Assembly (NCBI GenBank): GCA_900549995.1
Contig: URQQ01000018.1
Location: 1-64,000 of the forward strand
Reading direction: 5' to 3'
DNA from: an uncultured Lachnospiraceae bacterium
GTDB taxonomy: Bacteria; Bacillota; Clostridia; Lachnospirales; Lachnospiraceae
Length of the DNA: 64,000 bases
Shown one piece after another: positions 7,820 through 16,050 of this stretch. Numbering within the stretch: position 1 is the first letter of the stretch; each line of letters starts with the position of its first letter. The notes under the pieces are model-generated. The model was not told the DNA's origin, did no database searches, and saw only the letters and a list, made by a program, of their open reading frames with translations. The position numbers and the translations under genes were made by a program.

Positions 7820-9361
7820 TTATAATTTCCGGCTGAGTTTTGCAAGCTTATCATAATCTTCCTGCAGATGTTCATACACCGACTGGTAAATCTCAAAAAT
7901 CTCCATATAAAGACTGTGCGTCTTCGGGTCTGGTTCCATATAGTCAACATAGTTTGCCCATTGCTTTGCAACCCCAAAATCCGGAAGCCATCCCGTTGAC
8001 ACTCCGGCAAGTATTGCATCTCCATAAGGCGCTCCCGTCCGATTCTCAAGCATCACCGTCGGCCGGTCGAATACGTCAGTAAAAATCCGTCTCCAAAGAC
8101 GGCTTTTCGCACCGCCCTCATTCATCACAACCGGGCCTTTCATTTCTATTCCATGTTTCTGCATCGCCATATACTGACAGTATGCCGACATCGCAACCCC
8201 CTCCATCATAGACCTTATCAAGTGCCCTTTTTTATGGTTCATTCCCCACCCGAACACAACGCCTCTGGCATTGCAGTTAAATTCAGGTGTCCTCGCGCCC
8301 ATAAAGTGAGGAAGCGTAATCAAAAGATCGGCCCCCGGCTTTGTCTTGCCCGCATCCAGGTTCAGAAGATCATATGCATCATACCCGGAACTCGCTTCTA
8401 CGAATCTTTCATAAGCCGAAAAATTATCTCTCAGATTTCTCATCACATATCCGCCTGTCGTTGTAGAGCCAAAGATGACATAACTGTTTCTTGAATCCAC
8501 CGGATAGACGCAGTTCCAAAGCTTTTCAACAAAATTGGCTTTTCCCGTCACCACGCCCAGAACCGCCGCCGTTCCCAGGTTCAGCTGCATTTCCCCCGGC
8601 TCCGTTGCCCCTCCGGCAAGCCATCCGGCAAAAGCATCCACAGTCCCTGCAATCACTGGCGTTCCGGCCAGGAGCCCAGTCTGTGCTGCCGCTTCTTTTG
8701 TCACTTCTCCAACCACTTCCTCACACGGAAAAACTTCCGGAAGTATCGCCATGTCAATTCCAAGCTTACTGCACATCGCTTCATCAAACCGCTTTTTGTG
8801 TATATCAAAAATCGGACCGTAGAAATTCCCTGCCGAATAATTGACAACCGTACGCCCCGTCAGACGAAATGTCACATACGCATCCGGCGTCAGAACCTTA
8901 TGGATTCTCCCATAGTCCCTGGGCCTGTTTTGTTTTTCCCAAAGAATACTCGTTGCCGTCGACTGCTCATCAATATTAAATCCGCTGATATCAAAGCACT
9001 GTTTTTCTCCCACAATCCCTTTCAGCTCTTCTGCCGTTTCAGCTGCCCTCGTATCCAGGAAATTATAAGCCTTGTTCAAAACTCCGCCATTTTCATCAAT
9101 CATTACAATTGCAGGCACTGCGGAAGACACGCTGACTGCACGGATATTACGGATTTCCAGATGACTGGTCCTGATCACTGATGTTATGATATTCCCAATG
9201 TTTCCCCAGTACTCATCCGGATCAGTTTCCGACCATGTGCCATGAGAAACTACAATTTTATGCTCCTTGAAGCCATACCCTATCACATTTCCTTCATCAT
9301 CGATAATACACGCCTTTGCCCCTCCGCATCCGATGTCTATGCCGACAAAATAATTGCTCAT
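7820..9361 (-). CDS. FGGY-family carbohydrate kinase (xylulokinase-like)
   Basis: Two-domain ASKHA sugar kinase of 513 residues. The N-terminus reads VGIDIGCGGAKACIID, the phosphate-1 loop; LTPDAYVTFRLTG and NYSAGNFYGP are typical of xylulokinase relatives; GGATEPGEMQLNLGTAAVLG and NEGGAKSRLWRRI mark the second domain. It should phosphorylate a pentulose or related polyol brought in by the ABC importer of the same operon. The exact substrate cannot be read from the sequence. Start 9361 has AAAGGAG. A kinase plus LsrF-like aldolase also recalls the autoinducer-2 (Lsr) arrangement. Confidence 0.88.
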   Translation of the reverse strand: MSNYFVGIDIGCGGAKACIIDDEGNVIGYGFKEHKIVVSHGTWSETDPDEYWGNIGNIITSVIRTSHLEIRNIRAVSVSSAVPAIVMIDENGGVLNKAYNFLDTRAAETAEELKGIVGEKQCFDISGFNIDEQSTATSILWEKQNRPRDYGRIHKVLTPDAYVTFRLTGRTVVNYSAGNFYGPIFDIHKKRFDEAMCSKLGIDMAILPEVFPCEEVVGEVTKEAAAQTGLLAGTPVIAGTVDAFAGWLAGGATEPGEMQLNLGTAAVLGVVTGKANFVEKLWNCVYPVDSRNSYVIFGSTTTGGYVMRNLRDNFSAYERFVEASSGYDAYDLLNLDAGKTKPGADLLITLPHFMGARTPEFNCNARGVVFGWGMNHKKGHLIRSMMEGVAMSAYCQYMAMQKHGIEMKGPVVMNEGGAKSRLWRRIFTDVFDRPTVMLENRTGAPYGDAILAGVSTGWLPDFGVAKQWANYVDYMEPDPKTHSLYMEIFEIYQSVYEHLQEDYDKLAKLSRKL

Positions 9362-9381
9362 GCCATCACTCCTTTCGGCTG

Positions 9382-10197
9382 TTACGAAAGCAGCCTTCTT
9401 GCCTCTTCTGCAGAGATACCTTTTCTGAAAATTTCACCAATTGCCCTAGTCATTTTCACCGGATCCTCTGCCTCCGAGATGTTTCTTCCTATCAGGCACC
9501 CTTTTGCCCCCGCCTTTGCTGTAATTTCAATCATATCAAGGAACTCGTCTTCCGGAACCTTTGTCCCGCCGTTGATGAGTACCGGCAGATGAATATAATC
9601 AATAATTTCTTTAAAAGATTCGGGAGAGTTGGTGTAATTCGTCGAGATCACATCTACACCCATTTCTTCACAGATCCGCCCGGCAAACATCAGGTATTCT
9701 GCTCCATACTTTTCCACGTTCTCGTCATTCGTGGAATAGAACGTCGGGAACTCTGCCTCTACCACAAAGACCAGTCCGTACTTTTCACATTCCCTGACAT
9801 AGGAGGCCACCATTTTCATTGCCTCCCCGGCATTCTCGCCGTGAAAATCCACAGGCACTACCAGACCATCCACGCCATTCACAGCAGCCTCTTCCACCGT
9901 ACTTGTCAGAATCGCTTCATAAGGATTCCTCTTGCTGTACGCAGGGTATACCGGAAGATAATTGAGAACCGAGACATCCCTGTTCAGCACCGGAATCACT
10001 TTCTTCGTAAATCCCTTCCCAATATTCAGGCATGTTGCACCGCCCTCAATTGCTTTTCTGCAGGCATCTACCACATCTCTCTGCCCCGGATAGATCACAG
10101 AACTTGTCATCTGATGGCATCCGGCAAAAATAATACAGGTGCCTGTCTCATCGAACATTCTGTTCAGTTTAATTAATTTCCCTGTGTGTGCTGACAT
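9382..10197 (-). CDS. LsrF/DhnA-like class I aldolase homologue lacking the catalytic lysine
   Basis: A 271-residue TIM-barrel protein aligned by eye with LsrF and DhnA-type aldolases: GVDGLVVPV, the ISTNYT strand, PVLINGGTK and the phosphate-binding GCLIGRNI all fall in order. In characterised relatives the strand before the TNY/TYY motif ends in the Schiff-base lysine (IIKTYY in LsrF); here that residue is Ser185 (codon 9643-9645). The early DHG motif is also absent, replaced by AGCHQM. It may be a non-aldolase, use another residue, or be an isomerase or thiolase-like variant. Start 10197 follows AAAGGAG. Confidence 0.85.
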   Translation of the reverse strand: MSAHTGKLIKLNRMFDETGTCIIFAGCHQMTSSVIYPGQRDVVDACRKAIEGGATCLNIGKGFTKKVIPVLNRDVSVLNYLPVYPAYSKRNPYEAILTSTVEEAAVNGVDGLVVPVDFHGENAGEAMKMVASYVRECEKYGLVFVVEAEFPTFYSTNDENVEKYGAEYLMFAGRICEEMGVDVISTNYTNSPESFKEIIDYIHLPVLINGGTKVPEDEFLDMIEITAKAGAKGCLIGRNISEAEDPVKMTRAIGEIFRKGISAEEARRLLS

Positions 10198-10223
10198 AAT
10201 TTTTCTCCTTTACTCACTGATTT

Positions 10224-11168
10224 TTACTCACTGCATTTTTCTACAATCTTCATAATTTCCAATCCATGCTCCTCATCCACCAGCGGACGTCTTCCATCCC
10301 TCAGGCATTCCAGATAGTGCATCATTTCATCCCGGTACACAAGATCCCAGTCAATGGCTGACTCCCGCTCCTCCCATTTTCCATCTTCCGAAAGACAGAT
10401 CTTCACCGGCTCATTATCCCTCCACCGGATAGATCCCCCGGTTCCATATACCTCTATCGACCTTCCAAAATACTTCTGCAGAAAATCCATATGTATGGAA
10501 ATCACGGCATCATCCTCGCACTCAATCAGAAGCTCTGCCATATCCGGTACATCCCATTCTTTGTGTACAACACGTTTCGTCCTGCAGGATACATTCAGCG
10601 CCTTCTTGTCCACAAACCAAAGCGCATAATCAATCTCATGGGAAAAATCGCTTACCACTCCGCCTCCCATACTTTTCTTCGTCCGGTAATCCGTCTTCGC
10701 ATCTGTAATCGCCTTCCTTCCGGCAACCGACGCCCTCACGCCAAATACTTTCCCCAGTTTCCCTTCCCGGATATAAGAGCGGATCATCTGATAGGCCGGA
10801 GCAAATCTAAGGCAATATGCCACGAAAACAAACTTGTTATATTGTCTTGCAAGGCGGACAATCTCCTCCGCCGACTCCAATGTATGGCTGACAGGTTTTT
10901 CGACCATCACATGAAGCCCCGCCTCCATACATTTCCGTATATGATCCTCGTGAAAAGAATTGGGCGTGCAGATCACGACCCCGTCAAACGGATTTTTCAG
11001 CGCATCTTCCAGAGAAGTGTACGTCTCCTGTACATCAAATTCCCGGGCCGCCTCTTCCACCGACCGGGGATTTACATCACAAACTGCCACATCACACAAT
11101 TGATACTTCCGTATCGAATTCAGGTGGACTCTCCCGATATATCCACACCCATTGATCAGTATTTTCAT
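10224..11168 (-). CDS. Gfo/Idh/MocA-family NAD(P)-dependent oxidoreductase
   Basis: Sugar or inositol dehydrogenase type. The N-terminal Rossmann signature is GCGYIGRVH; the catalytic EKPVSHT (EKP motif) follows VICTPNSFHEDH. The C-terminal half forms the alpha/beta substrate domain. The 314-residue length is normal. It probably oxidises or reduces the sugar imported by the neighbouring ABC system. Start 11168 has AGGAGGAG six bases upstream, and it lies 16 bp after the permease. Confidence 0.92.
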   Translation of the reverse strand: MKILINGCGYIGRVHLNSIRKYQLCDVAVCDVNPRSVEEAAREFDVQETYTSLEDALKNPFDGVVICTPNSFHEDHIRKCMEAGLHVMVEKPVSHTLESAEEIVRLARQYNKFVFVAYCLRFAPAYQMIRSYIREGKLGKVFGVRASVAGRKAITDAKTDYRTKKSMGGGVVSDFSHEIDYALWFVDKKALNVSCRTKRVVHKEWDVPDMAELLIECEDDAVISIHMDFLQKYFGRSIEVYGTGGSIRWRDNEPVKICLSEDGKWEERESAIDWDLVYRDEMMHYLECLRDGRRPLVDEEHGLEIMKIVEKCSE

Positions 11169-11184
11169 ATTCTCCTCCTTTTCA

Positions 11185-12165
11185 TCAGAGTTCTTTCTTC
11201 ATCCGTATCGTCTCCGCGCCGATTGCAATCAGCAAAATCACGCCCTTTACAAACTGCTGCGCAAAACTCTGCATATTCAATATCATCATCCCGTTCGCAA
11301 GAACACCCATAATGATACACCCCAGTACCGTACCCGAGATTTTGCCGCTCCCTCCCGCAATACTTGTACCGCCCAGCACAACTGCCGTCACAACATCAAA
11401 ATCCATATTCTCACCAGTGCTCGCCAAACCGACACCTGTCCTGGATGCGTTAATAAATGCCGCCAGACCTGCAAGGAAACCAATGATAATGTAAAGACTT
11501 GCCTTATGCCTTTTTGTCTTAATTCCGGATAAAAACGCACTGTCTTCATTATTTCCAATCGCATAGGTATAGATAGAGAACGCAGACTTATTCTGAATGA
11601 ACCAGAAAAAGGCCACAACCACAATCGCGATCAGAACCGGAATTGGGACAATGCCAATATATCCGCGCCCAAGTGTGGTGAATCCCGGCGGCAGCCCAAA
11701 AATCGTATTGCCGTCACAGATGATAAATGCCAGCCCGCGAATCGCAGTAGACATCCCAATCGTTGCCAGAAGCGGCGGAATATTTACTTTCGTCACCATA
11801 ATCCCATTCATGCACCCTATGATTCCTCCAATCAGAATGCTGACAAACACTCCCATTGCAACCGGAAGATGATAGAATTTTATCAGCATAGCAACGGCAA
11901 CTCCGCAGAATGCCACCGAAGCACCTACAGAAAGGTCAATTCCGCCGGAAATGATAACCCATGTCATTCCCATGGAAATAATGGTGAGCGTTGAGATCTG
12001 AAGCAAAATATTCAGCAGATTGTCAACTTTCAGAAATTTATCCGAAGCAACGGAAAAAAATACGCAAAGTACAATAAATACAACGACCGTCCCGAATCCT
12101 TTTCCCTTTAAAATTGCTGCTCCCGCACTCTTATTCCCTGCCATATCTTTTTTAAAACCAGCCAT
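11185..12165 (-). CDS. Ribose-type sugar ABC transporter permease
   Basis: Membrane subunit of the RbsC/XylH family, about 8-10 transmembrane helices in 326 residues. Family features are the WVIISGGIDLSVGAS segment, GGTSIAGGSGKISGT and the NGMMILNM region. It forms a homodimeric channel with the ATPase upstream (13 bp apart) and the lipoprotein at 13693. A ribosome site AGGAGG overlaps the ATPase stop region. The imported sugar is unknown. Confidence 0.94.
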   Translation of the reverse strand: MAGFKKDMAGNKSAGAAILKGKGFGTVVVFIVLCVFFSVASDKFLKVDNLLNILLQISTLTIISMGMTWVIISGGIDLSVGASVAFCGVAVAMLIKFYHLPVAMGVFVSILIGGIIGCMNGIMVTKVNIPPLLATIGMSTAIRGLAFIICDGNTIFGLPPGFTTLGRGYIGIVPIPVLIAIVVVAFFWFIQNKSAFSIYTYAIGNNEDSAFLSGIKTKRHKASLYIIIGFLAGLAAFINASRTGVGLASTGENMDFDVVTAVVLGGTSIAGGSGKISGTVLGCIIMGVLANGMMILNMQSFAQQFVKGVILLIAIGAETIRMKKEL

Positions 12166-12178
12166 TTCTTCATTCCTC

Positions 12179-13678
12179 CTAACTTAAAAGTTCTTTGTAG
12201 ATTAATGGCTCAGAAACATTTTCTCCTTCATATTCGCGGAAGACACTCCCCTGTTTCATCATCAGTATGCGGTCGCACGTCTGTACCAACTCCGTTATTT
12301 CCTGGGAAATCATAATGACGGTTTTCCCTTCCCTTGCACATTCAAGCAGCATCTGGTAAATTTCAAACTTTGCCCCTACATCGATTCCTTTGGTAGGACA
12401 GCTCAGTATGATGATATCAGCGTCACTTGCTATCGTTCTGATGATCATGATTTTCTGCTGGTTACCTCCGCTCAGATACCGGATATGCTGGTCGGGTCCC
12501 GCTATTTTCACCTCCATTTTATCTGCATATCTCAGAAATGCTTCTCTCATCTTTTTCCTGTTCAGTATTCTTAACGGCCTGAAAGATTCAAACTTTTTAA
12601 GCGCTGTTATCATTCCATTTTCTTCTACATTCATTTCCTTATATATTCCATAAGCCCGCCGCTCATCAGAGACATAGGAAACAGATGCTTCCAGCGCATC
12701 CTCCGGTGACTTGATATCCGCGATGCGGTCATTGATTCGGATCATTCCGCCGCTGATACTTCGTATTCCATAGATGGCTTTGCCAAGTTCAATAGCCCCT
12801 GATCCCATAAGCCCCAGAATCCCGTATATTTCTCCCCGTTTTACCCGGAACGAAACATCCTTCACCTCTTTTCCGGAGGAAATATGCTCGGCCTCAAAAA
12901 TATAAGGCGCATCATAAATTTTTCTGTCATTCAGACGATTCTCAGAGACTTTCTTTCCGACCATCTTTTCAACAACCATTTCTTTCGTCACGCTGCCCAC
13001 GCTGTCTGTGAAAACCATCTTTCCATTGAACAGTACGGTTACCGAATCACAAATCTCAAATATTTCTTCCAGATGATGTGATACATAAATCACTGCAATG
13101 TTCTGCTTTTTCAATTTTCGGATCAATTCATAAAGAAGATCAAGCTCTTTTTTCGAAAGGGAGGAGGAAGGCTCGTCCATTATGACTATTTTAGCCTTAT
13201 GTACCATAGCTTTTACTGCCGCAACCATCTGCTGGATGACAATCGGCAGATTCTTTACCTTTACACCGCGGGCAGCACTGATATTCATCTCTCTCAGATA
13301 TCCATCAACGACCTCGTTCATTTCTCCCCAGTCCAGCATGCCCCATCGGTTTTTCCTTTCAATTCCGAGAAAAATATTTTCCGCGATCGTAAGCTCCGGC
13401 AGAAGGTCCAATTCCTGATACATCACTGAGATTCCTGCCATAAGGCTCTCCTTCGGAGACGCAAATGCGACAGGCTCTCCCTCCAGATAAACCATTCCGC
13501 CATCGCTTCGTATAGCTCCCGCTATAATTTTTATCATCGTACTTTTGCCGGCACCATTTTCTCCGACCAAAGCCCGTACTTCACCCTTTCTTATGGAAAA
13601 ATCTATATTCTTCAACACAAAATTACCCGAAAAAGCCTTGGATATATTGTCTAATTTTAAAATCTCATCATTTTCCAT
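12179..13678 (-). CDS. Sugar ABC transporter ATP-binding protein, two tandem ABC domains
   Basis: RbsA/MglA/XylG-type ATPase of 499 residues with two fused nucleotide-binding domains. The first has Walker A GENGAGKS, VIMDEPSSSL and its own switch histidine. The second has a degenerate Walker A (GLMGSGAIELGK) but keeps the LSGGNQQK signature, as usual for the family. It powers the importer formed with the permease and lipoprotein on either side. Start 13678 follows AAGGAG. Confidence 0.95.
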   Translation of the reverse strand: MENDEILKLDNISKAFSGNFVLKNIDFSIRKGEVRALVGENGAGKSTMIKIIAGAIRSDGGMVYLEGEPVAFASPKESLMAGISVMYQELDLLPELTIAENIFLGIERKNRWGMLDWGEMNEVVDGYLREMNISAARGVKVKNLPIVIQQMVAAVKAMVHKAKIVIMDEPSSSLSKKELDLLYELIRKLKKQNIAVIYVSHHLEEIFEICDSVTVLFNGKMVFTDSVGSVTKEMVVEKMVGKKVSENRLNDRKIYDAPYIFEAEHISSGKEVKDVSFRVKRGEIYGILGLMGSGAIELGKAIYGIRSISGGMIRINDRIADIKSPEDALEASVSYVSDERRAYGIYKEMNVEENGMITALKKFESFRPLRILNRKKMREAFLRYADKMEVKIAGPDQHIRYLSGGNQQKIMIIRTIASDADIIILSCPTKGIDVGAKFEIYQMLLECAREGKTVIMISQEITELVQTCDRILMMKQGSVFREYEGENVSEPLIYKELLS

Positions 13679-13692
13679 AAGCTGCTCCTTCT

Positions 13693-14784
13693 CTACTTTT
13701 TAAAATCCAGAGGCTTTTCTCCTATCTTTTCCAGCCATTCATTTTTATTGTTCACATATTCATCCAGATTCTCACGGGTCAGCGCCGTAAATCCCAGGTC
13801 AATGATATTATAATCCGCATTCTCCGGATCCATCACAAGCTGTACTGCCCCCATCATCATCAGATAACCTAATTCAATCGCTGATTTCTCATATGCAACT
13901 TCAAACGCATAACCGCCCTTTTTATCCGTCAGTGGTGCATACAGATACGGAAGTATATTGTCTTCTCCTCCGCATCCTGCAATTGCTATATCATCTCTTC
14001 CGCTGCTTTCAATCGCTGCCATCGCCCCAACTGCGTTAGAATCAACTCCGCAGAATACGAAATTCATCTCCGGATTACTCAGAATATAGGTAGACACGAT
14101 ATCCATAGCCTTCTCTACTTCCATCTTTGCATCCTGCTGCCCAACAATAACTGCCTCCGGCATATTTTCTTTTACATACTCAACAAATGCATCCGGTTTT
14201 CTCTGAAATGCTTCTGAAGTAGGCGCATCCAGGACAAGAATGTTCGGCGTCTCTCCCGGACGGTTCTCCTTCCACCATTTTACAAACATCTCGCCGCCCA
14301 GCAGTCCTCCATCCCGTTCATCTGTTACCATTCCCATAGTCTCGCCCGGAATATTATTCCCTTCTGTAAGGATGTACGTTCCCTGTTCTTTCATTTCTTC
14401 AGCTACAGGCGCCATCGCTTCCCCATTCAGCGGATATCCGATCCATGCATCAATTCCCTGCTTCATATATGTTTCCGTAATTTCAATTTCCTTATCAATT
14501 GATCCCTGGGGATCCTCAACATGAAGATCAATTTTCACTTCCTGTCCGTTGTATTCAATCGGAAGTCCCCATCCTGCCGCCATCTGCTGCTGGAACGTAT
14601 GGTCCATCGTCATAACCACACCCAGTACCTGAATCGGTTCATCAACACCCTTTTTCCCATCAGCCTCTTTCGTTTCCTTCTTCCCTGAATCATTGCTTTC
14701 CTTCTCTCCGCCGCTGCACCCGGGGATTACTGCCAAAGCTGCCGCCAATGTCATTGCCATCACTTTTTTCCACAAATTTTTCAT
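13693..14784 (-). CDS. Sugar-binding lipoprotein of the ribose-type importer
   Basis: Periplasmic-binding-protein-type (peripla_BP_4) lipoprotein of 363 residues. The signal peptide from 14784 ends in the lipobox VIPGC (Cys23), followed by a charged linker. The mature part has the typical LDAPTSEAFQRKPDAFVEY and VFCGVDSNAVGAMAAIE segments. It captures the sugar outside the membrane for the permease/ATPase pair. Start 14784 has GGAAGG seven bases upstream; the longer frame from 14871 lacks a site and would hide the signal. First gene of the operon. Confidence 0.93.
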   Translation of the reverse strand: MKNLWKKVMAMTLAAALAVIPGCSGGEKESNDSGKKETKEADGKKGVDEPIQVLGVVMTMDHTFQQQMAAGWGLPIEYNGQEVKIDLHVEDPQGSIDKEIEITETYMKQGIDAWIGYPLNGEAMAPVAEEMKEQGTYILTEGNNIPGETMGMVTDERDGGLLGGEMFVKWWKENRPGETPNILVLDAPTSEAFQRKPDAFVEYVKENMPEAVIVGQQDAKMEVEKAMDIVSTYILSNPEMNFVFCGVDSNAVGAMAAIESSGRDDIAIAGCGGEDNILPYLYAPLTDKKGGYAFEVAYEKSAIELGYLMMMGAVQLVMDPENADYNIIDLGFTALTRENLDEYVNNKNEWLEKIGEKPLDFKK

Positions 14785-14979
14785 ACTGTTCCTTCCTTTC
14801 TTTGCTTTTTCGTTCACATAGCTGCATCCATTGCTTTTCCTACCACCACACCTTTTCCCAAATTTTCCCAATTATCTTTTGTAATAACACAGGAATTTCG
14901 TTTAAATTTATTGTTTACTTTGTTTTTTCTTTTACTATTTTTATATATTTCACTGTTTTATTTTATATTGTATAAGCAT

Positions 14980-15008
14980 ATATAAACACATTTTCACCCA
15001 ATTGTCAA
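14980..15008 (-). promoter_or_regulatory. Promoter of the sugar-use operon
   Basis: On the minus strand, -35 TTGACA (15003-15008), 17-bp spacer, -10 TTATAT (14980-14985). It lies about 195 bp before the binding-protein gene. The A/T-rich leader 14785-14979 shows no other clear structure. Repeated TGTGT blocks at about 15036-15052, just upstream, are a weak candidate for the DeoR operator. Confidence 0.7.
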
Positions 15009-15095
15009 TATAATTCCACGCTTTTTCGTTGTTATTTGTGTGTTTTCTTGTGTTATCCTGTTTTTTATGCATTTCTATGTGGGTTTTTGTTTGGT

Positions 15096-15124
15096 TTGAC
15101 TACTTTCATGAAATAGTATATGAT
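15096..15124 (+). promoter_or_regulatory. Promoter of the DeoR-family regulator
   Basis: -35 TTGACT (15096-15101), 17-bp spacer, -10 TATGAT (15119-15124), followed by AGGAAAGGAG at 15141-15150. It diverges from the sugar operon promoter about 90 bp away. Confidence 0.7.
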
Positions 15125-15156
15125 GAATATCAAGAGGATTAGGAAAGGAGTTGCTG

Positions 15157-15240
15157 TTGCCACAGAACCGCACACAACAGCAGATGGATTATGTTAGCGC
15201 AGGAAAGACACAACTACATACTGGAACTACTAAAAAGTAA
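15157..15240 (+). CDS. Possible 27-residue leader peptide overlapping the regulator start
   Basis: A TTG codon at 15157 lies six bases after a strong AAGGAG (15145-15150) and opens a 27-codon frame (starting MPQNRTQQQ) that ends at TAA 15238-15240, inside the deoR-type gene in another frame. The regulator's own ATG has no good ribosome site, so translation of this leader could deliver ribosomes to it. This is an inference; no homologue is known to me. Confidence 0.3.
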   Translation: MPQNRTQQQMDYVSAGKTQLHTGTTKK

Positions 15241-15949
15241 GCGCACAGTACAGGCTTCACAGTTAATGAAGCTTTTTGATGTCTCCAGCGAGACTGTTCG
15301 TCGGGACCTGGAATATCTGGAAAAAGAAGGACTTTTGCGGCGTGTACATGGAGGTGCCGCCCTTGTAAAAATGGATACCACACAGGGCTTCTTCAAATCA
15401 CGAATGTCTACAAACATTGAGTACAAAAAGGAAATTGCACAAAAAGCCCTTGCTTATGTCTCAGAAGGATATTCCATTGCATTGGATTGTTCCACAACAA
15501 GCCTCATTTTCGCCCAGAAACTAAAAGAAGAATTCCATTCCCTCACAATCGTCACCAATTCTAATGAGATTTTAAATATGCTGACCGACATGGGGTCTTA
15601 CCGCATTATATGCTGCGGCGGTATCTTCAATCAGGATGAGCGGGCATGTTTCGGAGATCAGGCAATCAACATGGTGCGGCAGCTCAATCTGGATGTCGCC
15701 TTTATCGGCGTCGGGGGCATCTCTATCAGGGAAAGTTTTACAGAAAATTATTTCGAAGGAGCCGCCATGCTGCGGGCATACCTGAATGCAGCCCAAAAGA
15801 AAATTGTACTGGCAGACCACACAAAGTTCGACACTGTTACCTTTGTAAAAATATGCGAGCCTGACGAAGTAGACCTGATCATTACAGATTCAGATATTAA
15901 ACAAAAAACATTGGAAAAATACCGGATCAATGGGTTTGAAATTATCTGA
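15191..15949 (+). CDS. DeoR-family transcriptional regulator
   Basis: A 252-residue sugar-operon repressor. The N-terminal winged helix reads QASQLMKLFDVSSETVRRDLEYLEKEGLLRRVHGGA, the standard DeoR helix-turn-helix. The C-terminal effector domain has the ISOCOT-type motifs LDCSTTS, TNSNEI and GGIFNQDERACFG, which bind a phosphosugar. It diverges from the 14784-6701 operon and probably represses it until a phosphorylated intermediate appears. No good ribosome site precedes the ATG at 15191. Confidence 0.92.
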   Translation: MLAQERHNYILELLKSKRTVQASQLMKLFDVSSETVRRDLEYLEKEGLLRRVHGGAALVKMDTTQGFFKSRMSTNIEYKKEIAQKALAYVSEGYSIALDCSTTSLIFAQKLKEEFHSLTIVTNSNEILNMLTDMGSYRIICCGGIFNQDERACFGDQAINMVRQLNLDVAFIGVGGISIRESFTENYFEGAAMLRAYLNAAQKKIVLADHTKFDTVTFVKICEPDEVDLIITDSDIKQKTLEKYRINGFEII

Positions 15950-15990
15950 TATACGAAAGATTACAAAAGGCCGGACAGCTGAAGACAAAA

Positions 15991-16050
15991 AACAAGTGCC
16001 ATTCATCTTTTGCCTGGATGCAAAATAATGAATGACACTTGTTTTTATTT
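15991..16050 (+). terminator. Terminator between the convergent DeoR and permease genes
   Basis: AACAAGTGCCATTCAT (15991-16006) pairs with ATGAATGACACTTGTT (16028-16043) with one mismatch, followed on the plus strand by TTTATTTT. It ends the regulator transcript and may also serve the minus-strand permease gene. Confidence 0.85.

Noticed and set aside
9382..10197. Frameshift as explanation for the missing lysine in the aldolase-like protein
   Set aside because: The reading frame and flanking motifs are intact on both sides of Ser185, so a frameshift does not explain it.
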